Made by a program: the position numbers and the translations under genes. The notes below the pieces were generated by a model. The model saw only the letters and a program-made list of their open reading frames with translations, did no database searches and was not told the origin of the DNA. Of a stretch of 64,000 nucleotides of DNA, positions 34,049 to 42,241 are shown one piece after another (position 1 is the first letter of the stretch; every line of letters starts with the position of its first letter). Origin of the DNA: Microbacterium sp. MYb72 (GTDB lineage: Bacteria > Actinomycetota > Actinomycetes > Actinomycetales > Microbacteriaceae); NCBI RefSeq assembly GCF_002979415.1, contig NZ_PCOT01000006.1:96983-160982 (forward strand). The letters are read 5' to 3'.

Positions 34049-35314
34049 ATGCCGGGTTCTCCGTGTCGTTCCGCGCTGTGGGCCGTCGTCGCCGCGCTCG
34101 TCGTCGCGGCTGCGGTCGGGGGAGCGGCGCCGGCAGCATCCGCCGTCGTCACGATGCACGACCCTTCGGCGGCCGACGTGACCCCGCTCGACCCCGCGCT
34201 GTCGGTCGCGCGGGCCTACGAGTTCCTCGATGCGCGCGTCGACGAGTTCTGCGACGGCGACGGACACTGCCTGCCCCGCAGCTACCAGGGCGGGTTCTTC
34301 ACCACCCCGAGCTGGGACTTCACGCCGTCGTTCGTGTACGACGACGCCCTGGTCGTGATCGCGTACACCGCCCGAGGGCTGCCCGACGACCTCCGCCGCG
34401 CGCGGACGGTCGGCGACACGCTGCTCTTCGTGCAGGCGAACGACCCCATCGGCGACGGCCGCGTCAGGACCTCCTACGAACCGCACGGGATCCGACAGGG
34501 GCGGGTGGAGATCACCGGGCCCGGAACCTTCACCGGCAACGAGGCCTGGGTCGGGATGGCCCTCGCTCGGCTCTTCCACGCGACCGGGGATCAGCGGTAC
34601 CTCGACGGGGCGCTGCGGATCGGCGGGTGGATCCAGACGAACACGGCCGACATGACCAGAGCCCCCTACGGGTACACGGGAGGGCAGACGGATGCCGGCG
34701 CCTCCCTGACCTGGAAGTCGACGGAGCACAACGCCGACGTGGCGGGCTTCTTCACCCAGCTGGCGCAGCTCACCGGCGACGCGGTGTGGGCCGACAGGGC
34801 GGCCGTCGCATCCGGATTCGTCGCCGCGATGCAGGCGCAGGACGGACACGTCGACACCGGTACCCTTCTCGACGGCTCCACCGTCAACACGCATCCGATA
34901 CCGCTCGACGCGCAGACCTGGAGCTCTCTCGCCACGGGAGACGGCCGCTACGGAGCGGCGCTGGACTGGACCCTCGCGAACCTCATGGCGACCGACGGCC
35001 CGTACCAGGGGCCCTCGATCAGCGACGTCGACGTCTCGAAGGTGTGGTTCGAGGGGGCCGGTCACCTGGCGCTGTCGCTCCGGCTCCGCGCCGGCGCAGG
35101 AGACGCCGATCGCGCGGAGAGTCTGCTGAGCAGCATCCGCCTGGCGCAGCGCGACGCCCCGAACGGCGACGGCAAGGGCATCGTCGCCACCTCGAGCGAC
35201 GGCTTGGACTCCGGCTTCGGCGACCTCTACTACGCGAGCCTGCACACGGGGACGACGGCGTGGTACCTGCTCGCGGCCGCGGGCGACGACCCCTTCCGCC
35301 TCCCGGCCGACTGA
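34049..35314 (+). CDS. Secreted six-hairpin glycosidase-like protein
   Basis: A 421-residue exported protein. The signal peptide (ALWAVVAALVVAAAVGGAAP) ends near AASA. The mature part is an (alpha/alpha)6-type fold, with repeated hairpins such as GNEAWVGMALARLFHATGDQ, EHNADVAGFFTQLAQLTGD and KVWFEGAGHLALSLRLRAG. Acidic residues in DDALVVIAY, TGNEAW and WFEGAG line up with the cleft of glycosidases of this fold, but I cannot assign a family. It is preceded by 184 bases with no recognisable gene. Its stop codon lies inside the first unit of an 18-bp repeat array. Function: probably polysaccharide-related, unproven. Confidence 0.78.
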   Translation: MPGSPCRSALWAVVAALVVAAAVGGAAPAASAVVTMHDPSAADVTPLDPALSVARAYEFLDARVDEFCDGDGHCLPRSYQGGFFTTPSWDFTPSFVYDDALVVIAYTARGLPDDLRRARTVGDTLLFVQANDPIGDGRVRTSYEPHGIRQGRVEITGPGTFTGNEAWVGMALARLFHATGDQRYLDGALRIGGWIQTNTADMTRAPYGYTGGQTDAGASLTWKSTEHNADVAGFFTQLAQLTGDAVWADRAAVASGFVAAMQAQDGHVDTGTLLDGSTVNTHPIPLDAQTWSSLATGDGRYGAALDWTLANLMATDGPYQGPSISDVDVSKVWFEGAGHLALSLRLRAGAGDADRAESLLSSIRLAQRDAPNGDGKGIVATSSDGLDSGFGDLYYASLHTGTTAWYLLAAAGDDPFRLPAD

Positions 35315-35522
35315 CCGGGCTCTGCCGACTGGCCGGTCCCGGCTGACTGAGCGGGCTCCGCCGACTGGCTGGGCCCCGCCGACTGAAGGGTCCAGTCGAC
35401 TGGCCGGTTCCCGCTGACTGGCCGGTCCCGTCGACCGAGCGGGTCCCGCCGACCGGCGGCTCACCGGACGACTGCCCGGGTCCTGGCCGGCGGGCAGCCT
35501 CCCGACTTGCTGACCGGGCCCC
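35307..35522 (+). repeat. Degenerate 18-bp tandem array
   Basis: About eleven to twelve copies of a unit close to CCGACTGGCCGGTCCCG run from the last codons of the six-hairpin gene to just before purQ's terminator. The first five units (35307-35396) are exactly 18 bp, two are 17, later ones 18-20 and more divergent. Each contains GACTG; where it reads GACTGA a stop results in the gene's frame. The array fills the 3' untranslated region between convergent genes. Confidence 0.85.
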
Positions 35523-35529
35523 GCAACGA

Positions 35530-35565
35530 CGAAGACGGATGCCGCAGCTGCGGCATCCGTCTTCG
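35530..35565. terminator. Perfect 36-bp palindrome, bidirectional terminator
   Basis: The half-site CGAAGACGGATGCCGCAG is followed immediately by its exact complement, an 18-bp stem with no loop beyond the stem itself. It stands 10 bases from the purQ stop and between two convergent genes, so it can end transcription from both sides. It includes the overused CGGATGCCG motif of this genome. Confidence 0.85.
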
Positions 35566-35574
35566 GAAGGCTGA

Positions 35575-36282
35575 TCAGGCGGCGACGCGCGCGACCGCGG
35601 CGATCGCGCTCGCGAAGAAGCCGACGCCGTCGACGCCGGAGCGCATGGCGGCCGCCGTGTCGGGTCCGAAGCCGGGCTCGGTGGCGTGCTCGGGGTGCGG
35701 CATGAGCCCCACGACGTTGCCGGCTTCGTTCGTGAGGCCGGCGATGTCGCGGAGAGATCCGTTCGGGTTCACGCCCGCGTAGCGGAAGGCGACGAGGCCC
35801 TCGCCCTCGAGGCGGTCGAGCGTCTCCTCGTCGGCGATGTAGCCGCCGTCGGCGTTCTTCAGCGGGATGACGATCTCCTGACCCGTGCGGAACGTGTTCG
35901 TCCACGCGGTGTCGGAGTTCTCGACCGTGAGCCGCTGGTCGCGGCGCACGAAGTGCTGGTGGTCGTTGCGGATCAGGCCGCCGGGCAGCAGGTGCGCCTC
36001 GACGAGCATCTGGAATCCGTTGCAGATGCCGAGGATCGGCATGCCCTTGGCCGCAGCATCCTTGACCTCCGACATGATCGGCGAGAGCGCGGCGATGGCG
36101 CCTGCACGCAGGTAGTCGCCATAGCTGAAGCCGCCGGGGAGGACGAGCGCGTCGACGCCGTCGAGATCGTGCGAGCCGTGCCAGAGGGCGACGGGCTCGG
36201 CGCCGGCGATGCGCACGGCGCGCTGCGCGTCGCGATCGTCGAGCGAACCGGGGAAGGTGACGACCCCGATGCGGACGGTCAC
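35575..36282 (-). CDS. purQ: Phosphoribosylformylglycinamidine synthase, glutaminase subunit
   Basis: A 235-residue class I glutamine amidotransferase. The nucleophile Cys is in [13 protein letters not shown], with the His and Glu of the triad in [10 protein letters not shown], and the oxyanion region [14 protein letters not shown]. It supplies ammonia for FGAM synthesis (step 4 of purine synthesis) with PurS and the large PurL, which is not in the window. The start is GTG 36282, overlapping purS by four bases. Confidence 0.97.
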   Translation of the reverse strand: MTVRIGVVTFPGSLDDRDAQRAVRIAGAEPVALWHGSHDLDGVDALVLPGGFSYGDYLRAGAIAALSPIMSEVKDAAAKGMPILGICNGFQMLVEAHLLPGGLIRNDHQHFVRRDQRLTVENSDTAWTNTFRTGQEIVIPLKNADGGYIADEETLDRLEGEGLVAFRYAGVNPNGSLRDIAGLTNEAGNVVGLMPHPEHATEPGFGPDTAAAMRSGVDGVGFFASAIAAVARVAA

Positions 36283-36527
36283 TCGGCGACCTCGATGCCG
36301 ACGACGTCTTCGATCACGGAGTTGGAGAGCACCTCGTCCGCGATGCGTCGGGCCTCGGCGAGGACCTCGTCGGTGACCTCGCCCTCGACGGTGAGCTCGA
36401 AGCGCTTGCCGATGCGGACGGCGGTGAAGCCCTCGACGCCCAGGCGGGTGAATGCTCCGGACACGGCCTTCCCCTGCGGGTCGAGCAGTTCGGGCTTGGG
36501 CATGACGTCGACGACGATGGTGGGCAT
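36279..36527 (-). CDS. purS: Phosphoribosylformylglycinamidine synthase subunit PurS
   Basis: An 82-residue protein with the standard PurS start [20 protein letters not shown] and the conserved [13 protein letters not shown] segment. It bridges PurQ and PurL in the FGAM synthase complex. ATG 36527 has CCGGAG eight bases upstream. The four-base overlap with purQ couples their translation. A TAGACT -10-like box at 36568-36563 could be the promoter. Confidence 0.95.
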   Translation of the reverse strand: MPTIVVDVMPKPELLDPQGKAVSGAFTRLGVEGFTAVRIGKRFELTVEGEVTDEVLAEARRIADEVLSNSVIEDVVGIEVAE

Positions 36528-36612
36528 GACGGCTCCGGAAGTCGTGGGAGGACGGGCGGTTTCAGTCTACCGGCTCGCGCGCACCGCCTTTTCGCGGGTC
36601 CCCGCCGACCTC

Positions 36613-36721
36613 ACGTGATGTCGCCGAGGGAACGGGGCGTCGTCGAGCGAACGTGATGTCGACGAGTGAACGGGATGCTGACGCGAGGATGCCGTGCACT
36701 CGGCGATTGCACGTGATGTCG
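36613..36721. repeat. Family-2 repeat region (ACGTGATGTCG units)
   Basis: ACGTGATGTCG occurs three times, at 36613-36623, 36651-36661 and 36711-36721. The interval 36651-36721 forms a 60-bp unit: CGACGAGTG and AACGGGATG at one end, GCACTCGGCGA near the other. The same arrangement, with a 60-bp period, is found at 55437-55510. It lies between purS and apt, both minus strand, where no gene fits. Confidence 0.7.
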
Positions 36722-36743
36722 ACCGCACTGGGCGGAGGGCGGG

Positions 36744-37268
36744 TCAGGCGTGGAAGACGGTGTGCAGGTCGCCGATGGCCTCGCGGCCGCCGAGCCCGTC
36801 GATCTCGAACAGCACCGAGATGCCGATGACGTGGCTGCCCAGGCGCTCGACCAGTTCGCGGCCCGCCGCGAGGGTGCCGCCGGTGGCGAGCACGTCGTCG
36901 ATGAGCAGCACGCGCGACCCCGCGGGGAGGTCGTCGTGCATCTCGATCGTCGCGGTGCCGTACTCGAGGGCGTAGTCGACGGATGCCGCTGGTCGAGGGA
37001 GCTTGCCGGCCTTGCGGATCGGGACGAGGCCCACTCCGGCCGCGATCGCCGCGGCCCCGGCCAGGATGAACCCACGCGCCTCGATGCCGGCGACGACGTC
37101 GAACTGTCCCGCGAAGGGCTCGATGATCGCCTCGGTCGTCACGCGCAGCGCCTCGGCGTCGGCCAGGAGGGGCGTGATGTCGCGGAAGACGATGCCGGGC
37201 TCCGGATAGTCCGGGATGGAGCGGATCAGTGCTTCTGCGCGGGTGAGGGCGGGGGAGAGTTCGGGCAC
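36744..37268 (-). CDS. apt: Adenine phosphoribosyltransferase
   Basis: A 174-residue enzyme of usual length. The PRPP-binding motif is VLLIDDVLATGGTL, with the family blocks DYPEPGIVFRDITPLL and GIEARGFILAGAAA. It salvages adenine to AMP. The start is GTG 37268, placed six bases after TAGCCT (37280-37275), another leaderless layout. A run of 10-bp repeats lies directly upstream of this promoter. It is not in an operon with the purine synthesis genes beyond sharing strand with purS-purQ. Confidence 0.95.
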   Translation of the reverse strand: MPELSPALTRAEALIRSIPDYPEPGIVFRDITPLLADAEALRVTTEAIIEPFAGQFDVVAGIEARGFILAGAAAIAAGVGLVPIRKAGKLPRPAASVDYALEYGTATIEMHDDLPAGSRVLLIDDVLATGGTLAAGRELVERLGSHVIGISVLFEIDGLGGREAIGDLHTVFHA

Positions 37269-37290
37269 CGGTCAAGGCTACTCGGCGTGC

Positions 37291-37340
37291 CGGCATCCGC
37301 CGGCATCCGCCGGCATCCGCCGGCATCCGCCGGAATCCGG
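37291..37340. repeat. 10-bp tandem repeat CGGCATCCGC
   Basis: Four perfect head-to-tail copies of CGGCATCCGC (37291-37330) and a fifth, degenerate copy (CGGAATCCGG) lie 11 bases upstream of the apt -10 box. The unit is the genome's overused GCATCC/GGATGC motif. Short perfect repeats like this can change copy number by slippage. Confidence 0.9.
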
Positions 37341-37424
37341 ATGCTGGCCCGAGATGCGGATGACGGCGGGGGAAAGGACCGGATCTCGGGCGAGTGACCG
37401 GATCTCGGAGGCGCCGGTCCGCGC

Positions 37425-37481
37425 TTGACACTCGTGGGAGCGCTCCCATAGAGTGCTCAGAAGTTCATGGGAGCGCTCCCA
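37425..37481 (+). promoter_or_regulatory. ceb promoter with two CebR operators
   Basis: -35 TTGACA (37425-37430) and -10 TAGAGT (37449-37454) are spaced 18 bp. The perfect 14-bp palindrome TGGGAGCGCTCCCA occurs in the spacer (37435-37448) and again downstream (37468-37481), centre to centre 33 bp, on one face of the helix. It is the known Streptomyces CebR operator, relieved by cellobiose or cellotriose. Confidence 0.95.
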
Positions 37482-37537
37482 TAAACGGATCATCCCGCAC
37501 CACGAACATCCCCACCACGCACACAAAGGAGTGCCCC

Positions 37538-38809
37538 GTGAATACGCATGCACGCAGACTGACGACGGTCGCCGCCGTCGCCTCCGTCTCCGCCCTCGCT
37601 CTCGCCGGCTGCGCCGGAGGCGCCGCCGAGTCCGGCGGATCTGGCGGCGAGATCACCCTCACCGTCGCGACCTTCAACGACTTCGGCTACACCGATGAGC
37701 TCCTCCAGGAGTACATGGACGAGCACCCGAACGTGAAGATCGTGCACAACCGGGCCGCGACCAGCAACGAGGCCCGTGAGAACTACTTTCAGAAGCTCGG
37801 CAAGAAGGGCCTCGCCGACATCGAGGCCATCGAGGTCGACTGGCTGCCGGAGGTCATGAAGTACTCCGACCTGCTCGCACCCGTCGACGACGGCCTCAAG
37901 GACCGCTGGCTGGACTGGAAGACGGCGGCCGCCACCGACAAGGACGGCAACCTCATCGGCTACGGCACCGACATCGGCCCGGAGGGCGTCTGCTACCGCA
38001 GCGACCTGTTCGCCGCCGCGGGGCTCCCCACCGACCGCGACGAGGTCGCCAAGCTCCTCGAGGGCGACTGGGCGCGCTACTTCGAGGTCGGCCAGCAGTA
38101 CACCGACGCCACCGGCAAGGCCTTCTTCGACTCGGCCGGCGGCACCTACCAGGGCATGATCAACCAGGTCGAGGCGGCCTACGAGGACCCGAAGTCGGGC
38201 GACATCATCGCCACCGACAACGACGAGGTCAAGGACATCTACGACCAGGTGCTCACGGCATCCGCCACCCAGTCCGCGCACCTCGGTCAGTGGTCGGACG
38301 ACTGGATGGCGGGGCTCGCCAACGGCTCCTTCGCGACCATGCTCTGCCCCGGATGGATGCTCGGCGTCATCGAGGGCAACGCCAAGGACGTCACCGGCTG
38401 GGACATCGCCAACGTCTTCCCCGGCGGCGGAGGCAACTGGGGCGGGTCGTACCTGACCGTCCCCGCGAACGGCGCCAACGTCAAGGCCGCGCAGGAGCTC
38501 GCCGACTGGCTGACCGCCCCCGAGCAGCAGATCAAGGCGTTCTCGAACGCGGGCACCTTCCCGAGCCAGAACGACGCGCTCACGGATGACGCGCTGCTCG
38601 GCGCCACCAACGCGTTCTTCAACGACGCCCCGACCGGTCAGATCCTCTCGGAGCGCGCACAGGCCGTCACGGTCGCCCCGTTCAAGGGCGCCTTCTACTT
38701 CCAGATCAACGATGCGATGCAGAAGGCCCTGACCCGTGTCGAGGAGGGCACGCAGGATGCCGATGCGTCCTGGACCCAGTGGACCGAAGAGGTCAAGGCG
38801 CTGAAGTAG
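37538..38809 (+). CDS. cebE: Cellobiose/cello-oligosaccharide-binding lipoprotein
   Basis: A 423-residue extracellular CUT1 binding protein. GTG 37538 follows AAAGGAG by about seven bases; the lipobox is LALAGCAGG (Cys near residue 25). Typical lobes are seen in DIEAIEVDWLPEVMKYSD and GSYLTVPANGANVKAAQELA, with many tryptophans fit for sugar stacking. Its identity as CebE rests on the context: CebR operators in front, permeases and a GH1 beta-glucosidase behind, and cebR last. It delivers cellobiose and cellotriose to CebFG. Confidence 0.92.
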   Translation: MNTHARRLTTVAAVASVSALALAGCAGGAAESGGSGGEITLTVATFNDFGYTDELLQEYMDEHPNVKIVHNRAATSNEARENYFQKLGKKGLADIEAIEVDWLPEVMKYSDLLAPVDDGLKDRWLDWKTAAATDKDGNLIGYGTDIGPEGVCYRSDLFAAAGLPTDRDEVAKLLEGDWARYFEVGQQYTDATGKAFFDSAGGTYQGMINQVEAAYEDPKSGDIIATDNDEVKDIYDQVLTASATQSAHLGQWSDDWMAGLANGSFATMLCPGWMLGVIEGNAKDVTGWDIANVFPGGGGNWGGSYLTVPANGANVKAAQELADWLTAPEQQIKAFSNAGTFPSQNDALTDDALLGATNAFFNDAPTGQILSERAQAVTVAPFKGAFYFQINDAMQKALTRVEEGTQDADASWTQWTEEVKALK

Positions 38810-38818
38810 CCGGACTCC

Positions 38819-38869
38819 CGGGTCGTCGAGCGGGCGCGTGTCGTCTCGCTGCGCTCGCTCGACGACCCG
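38819..38869 (+). terminator. Stem-loop between cebE and cebF
   Basis: CGGGTCGTCGAGCG (38819-38832) and CGCTCGACGACCCG (38856-38869) are perfect 14-bp complements with a 23-base loop. As with the 14.7-kb stem-loop, it lies between binding-protein and permease genes and probably raises the ratio of CebE to permease mRNA. Confidence 0.8.
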
Positions 38870-38920
38870 CGGGGAGACCGCCCCCGCCCGACGGCCCGGA
38901 CCCACGACTGAGGACTCGAC

Positions 38921-39865
38921 ATGACCACCACTGCACCGCCGAGGCGATTCGGCTTCGGGTCAGCGCGGCTCTCGCGCTGGGACCTGAGGCTCTCGCCCTA
39001 CCTCTACATCTCCCCGTTCTTCATCCTGTTCCTGATCGTCGGGCTGTTCCCGATCGCCTACACCGCCGTGATCTCGTTCATGGACTGGGATCAGGTGCGC
39101 GGCACCGGAACCTGGATCGGCTTCGAGCAGTACGCCTATGTGCTCGGCCAGCCGAAGTTCTGGATCGCGCTGCGCAACACGTTCAGCATCTTCGTGCTGT
39201 CGAGCGTCCCGCAGCTCATCGCCGCGGTGTTCATCGCCGCGATGCTCGACCGCAACATCCGGGCCAAGACCTTCTGGCGCATGGGCGTGCTGGTGCCCTA
39301 CGTGATGGCGCCGGTCGCCGTGGCCCTCATCTTCTCGAATCTCTTCGGCGACAAGTACGGTCTGGTGAACAGCCTGCTGGAGGGCATCGGCCTCGGCCCC
39401 GTGCCGTGGCACTCGAACGCCTTCGCGAGCCACATCGCCATCGCGACGATGGTGAACTTCCGCTGGACGGGCTACAACACCCTCATCCTTCTCGCCGCGA
39501 TGCAGGCCGTTCCGCGCGACTACTACGAGGCCGCGACGGTCGACGGGGCCGGCGCCGTGCGCCAGTTCTTCGCGATCACGCTGCCGAGTCTCCGGCCGAC
39601 CCTGATCTTCGTGATCATCACCTCCACGATCGGCGGGCTGCAGATCTTCGACGAACCGCGCATGTACGACCAGTACGGCACCGGCGGCGCCGACAGCCAG
39701 TGGCTGACGATCACCCTGTACCTCTACAACATCGGCTGGGGCGAGTGGAACTTCGGCAGGGCCTCGGCGCTCGCCTGGATCCTGTTCCTCATCGTGCTCG
39801 TCATCGGCGCGATCAACCTGCTCATCACCCGCGCCCTGGTGCGCAGCGAGGGGAAGCGCTCATGA
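38921..39865 (+). CDS. cebF: Cellobiose ABC transporter permease
   Basis: A 314-residue MalF-type permease with six helices (starting LSPYLYISPFFILFLIVGLF). The EAA loop is YYEAATVDGAGAVRQFFAIT. ATG 38921 follows GAGGA. It overlaps cebG by four bases (ATGA). Together with CebG it forms the pore; the ATPase, an MsiK-like protein in Streptomyces, is not encoded here. Confidence 0.93.
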   Translation: MTTTAPPRRFGFGSARLSRWDLRLSPYLYISPFFILFLIVGLFPIAYTAVISFMDWDQVRGTGTWIGFEQYAYVLGQPKFWIALRNTFSIFVLSSVPQLIAAVFIAAMLDRNIRAKTFWRMGVLVPYVMAPVAVALIFSNLFGDKYGLVNSLLEGIGLGPVPWHSNAFASHIAIATMVNFRWTGYNTLILLAAMQAVPRDYYEAATVDGAGAVRQFFAITLPSLRPTLIFVIITSTIGGLQIFDEPRMYDQYGTGGADSQWLTITLYLYNIGWGEWNFGRASALAWILFLIVLVIGAINLLITRALVRSEGKRS

Positions 39866-40785
39866 CCGTGATCGACAGGACGGATGCCTCCGCCGGCGAC
39901 GCCGCAGACGACCGGGCGCCCGTGTCGCCGAGGAGAGGAGCAGGTCGCACCCGCCGCATCCGCGGCTCCCGACCGGGGTGGTTCGTGTACGGGGCCCTCG
40001 GGGTGGTGCTGCTGAGCAGCCTCTTCCCCTTCTACTGGTCCTTCCTCATCGGCTCGGGCGACGCGTACACGCTGCGCGACCCGAACCGCTCCTGGATCCC
40101 CGGGGGCAACTTCATCCAGAACGCCCTGGAGGTCGTGAACGACCCGGCCGTGAACTTCTGGCGCGCGCTGTGGAACTCGATCTACACGTCCGCCCTGATC
40201 GCGGCATCCGTCGTGTTCTTCTCCACGCTCGCGGGCTGGGCGTTCGCGAAGCTGAAGTTCAAGGGCCGCGGCTGGCTGCTCGCCTTCGTCGTCGGGACCA
40301 TGGCCGTGCCGACGCAGCTCGGCGTGGTGCCGCTGTACGTGCTGTTCAGCGAGCTCGGCTGGACCGGCACTCCAGGAGCGATCATCGTTCCCGCTCTGAC
40401 CAGCGCGTTCGGCGTCTTCTGGATGACCCAGTACCTCACCCAGGCCGTGCCGGACGAGCTCATCGAGGCGGCGCGCATGGACGGCGCCTCCTCGTTCCGG
40501 ACGTTCCTGACCATCGGGGTGCCGGCCGCCCGTCCCGCTGCGGCCATGCTCGCGCTGTTCACGTTCGTGTCGGCGTGGAACAACTTCTTCTGGCCGTTCA
40601 TCGTGCTCGACCGGCAGGACCCGACCCTGCCCGTCGCGCTCTCCCTGCTCCAGTCGAACCACTTCGTCGACTACTCGATCGTGCTCGCCGGAGTGCTGCT
40701 CTCGACCATCCCGCTCCTGCTGCTCTTCGTGTTCGCGGGTCGGCAGCTGGTCAGTGGCATCATGGCGGGCGCGGTGAAAGGATGA
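39862..40785 (+). CDS. cebG: Cellobiose ABC transporter permease
   Basis: A 307-residue MalG-type permease with an N-terminal cytosolic extension of about 40 basic residues (RRGAGRTRRIRGSRPG) before the first helix. The EAA loop is LIEAARMDGASSFRTFLTIG. It partners CebF. It overlaps cebF by four bases and its stop lies 6 bases before the bglC start. Confidence 0.93.
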   Translation: MTVIDRTDASAGDAADDRAPVSPRRGAGRTRRIRGSRPGWFVYGALGVVLLSSLFPFYWSFLIGSGDAYTLRDPNRSWIPGGNFIQNALEVVNDPAVNFWRALWNSIYTSALIAASVVFFSTLAGWAFAKLKFKGRGWLLAFVVGTMAVPTQLGVVPLYVLFSELGWTGTPGAIIVPALTSAFGVFWMTQYLTQAVPDELIEAARMDGASSFRTFLTIGVPAARPAAAMLALFTFVSAWNNFFWPFIVLDRQDPTLPVALSLLQSNHFVDYSIVLAGVLLSTIPLLLLFVFAGRQLVSGIMAGAVKG

Positions 40786-40790
40786 CCCCT

Positions 40791-42203
40791 ATGACCCGCC
40801 CCTTCCCTCAGGAGTTCCTGTTCGGCGCCGCCACCGCGGCCTATCAGATCGAGGGCGCCGCCTTCGAGGACGGCCGCACGGCCTCGATCTGGGATGCGTT
40901 CGCGCGCGTGCCCGGCGCGGTGATCAACGGCGACGACGGCGACGTCGCGTGCGACCACTACCACCGTTACCCGCAGGACGTCGCGCTGATGAAGGAGCTC
41001 GGGCTGCAGACGTACCGCTTCTCCACGTCGTGGTCGCGGGTCCGGCCAGACGGCGGCGCGGTCAACGAGAAGGGCGTCGACTTCTATAGTCGGCTGGTCG
41101 ATGAGCTGCTGGATGCCGGCATCGTGCCCTGGCTCACGCTGTACCACTGGGACATGCCGCAGGCGCTGGAGGCACAGGGCGGCTGGACCAGCCGCGACAC
41201 CGTCGACCGCTTCCTGGAGTACGCGGGCACCATGCACGACGCGCTCGGCGACCGGGTGCGGTACTGGACGACGCTCAACGAGCCGTGGTGCTCGTCGTTC
41301 CTGTCGTACACGGCCGGCATCCACGCCCCAGGGCGGATGGATGGCGGAGACGGCATGCTCGCCGCGCACCATCTGCTGCTCGCCCACGGGAAGACCGTGC
41401 AGGAGCTGCGCTCGCGCGACTCCTCCCTCGATCTCGGCGTCACGCTGAACCTCACGGTGGCCGACCCGGCCGACCCCGACGCCCCCGGCGATGTCGACGC
41501 CGCCCGCCGCATCGACGGGCAGTTCAACCGCTGGTTCCTCGACCCGATCTTCCGCGGCGCCTACCCCGCCGACGTCATCCGCGACTTCCGCACCGTCGAC
41601 TCCTCCGCTGTCGCCCGGTGGGAGCAGGCCGTGCAGCCGGGCGACATGGAGGCGATCTCATCTCCGCTCGACGCGTTCGGCGTGAACTACTACCACGGGG
41701 AGCTGCTCGCCGGCACCGCCCCGGCCGAGGAGCCGCCGGCGGGAGACGCCCCGACCGAGCGGGCCGTCGCCTCCCCGTTCCCCTCGCACGAGGGCATCCA
41801 CTGGGTCGAGCGCGGGCTGCCCCGGACGGGCATGGGCTGGGAGGTGCAGCCTGAGGGTCTGACGCGTCTGCTGCAGCGGGTCGGGTCGGAGTACGCCCCC
41901 GGCATCCCGCTGTACGTCACGGAGAACGGCGCCGCCTACGACGACGTCCGCGAGGGCGACACGGTGCCGGATGCCGATCGCACCGCGTTCCTCGTCGCGC
42001 ACGTCTCCGCGGTGCGCGACGCGATCGATGCGGGCGTCGACGTGCGCGGCTACTTCTACTGGTCCCTGCTCGACAACTACGAGTGGGCGTGGGGGTACGA
42101 GAAGCGCTTCGGCATCGTGCGGGTCGAGTACGACACCCAGGAGCGCGTCGTCAAGGACTCCGGCCTCCAGTACGCTCGGATCATCGCAGCGCGCGCCGTC
42201 TGA
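40791..42203 (+). CDS. bglC: Beta-glucosidase, GH1 family
   Basis: A 470-residue cytoplasmic GH1 enzyme. The N-terminal signature FLFGAATAAYQIEGA, the acid/base Glu in TTLNEPW and the nucleophile Glu in YVTENGA are all present, and the substrate-binding WGYEKRFG end is intact. It cleaves imported cellobiose to glucose. I prefer ATG 40791, which has AAAGGA eight bases upstream; ATG 40782 would overlap the cebG stop but lacks a well-spaced ribosome site. Confidence 0.95.
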   Translation: MTRPFPQEFLFGAATAAYQIEGAAFEDGRTASIWDAFARVPGAVINGDDGDVACDHYHRYPQDVALMKELGLQTYRFSTSWSRVRPDGGAVNEKGVDFYSRLVDELLDAGIVPWLTLYHWDMPQALEAQGGWTSRDTVDRFLEYAGTMHDALGDRVRYWTTLNEPWCSSFLSYTAGIHAPGRMDGGDGMLAAHHLLLAHGKTVQELRSRDSSLDLGVTLNLTVADPADPDAPGDVDAARRIDGQFNRWFLDPIFRGAYPADVIRDFRTVDSSAVARWEQAVQPGDMEAISSPLDAFGVNYYHGELLAGTAPAEEPPAGDAPTERAVASPFPSHEGIHWVERGLPRTGMGWEVQPEGLTRLLQRVGSEYAPGIPLYVTENGAAYDDVREGDTVPDADRTAFLVAHVSAVRDAIDAGVDVRGYFYWSLLDNYEWAWGYEKRFGIVRVEYDTQERVVKDSGLQYARIIAARAV

Positions 42204-42241
42204 GGCTGCTGCCGCGACAGCATCAGAGCGGGGAGCAGGCG

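Noticed and set aside
35307..35522. CRISPR array
   Set aside because: Units are 17-20 bp, contiguous and without unique spacers; no cas gene is near.
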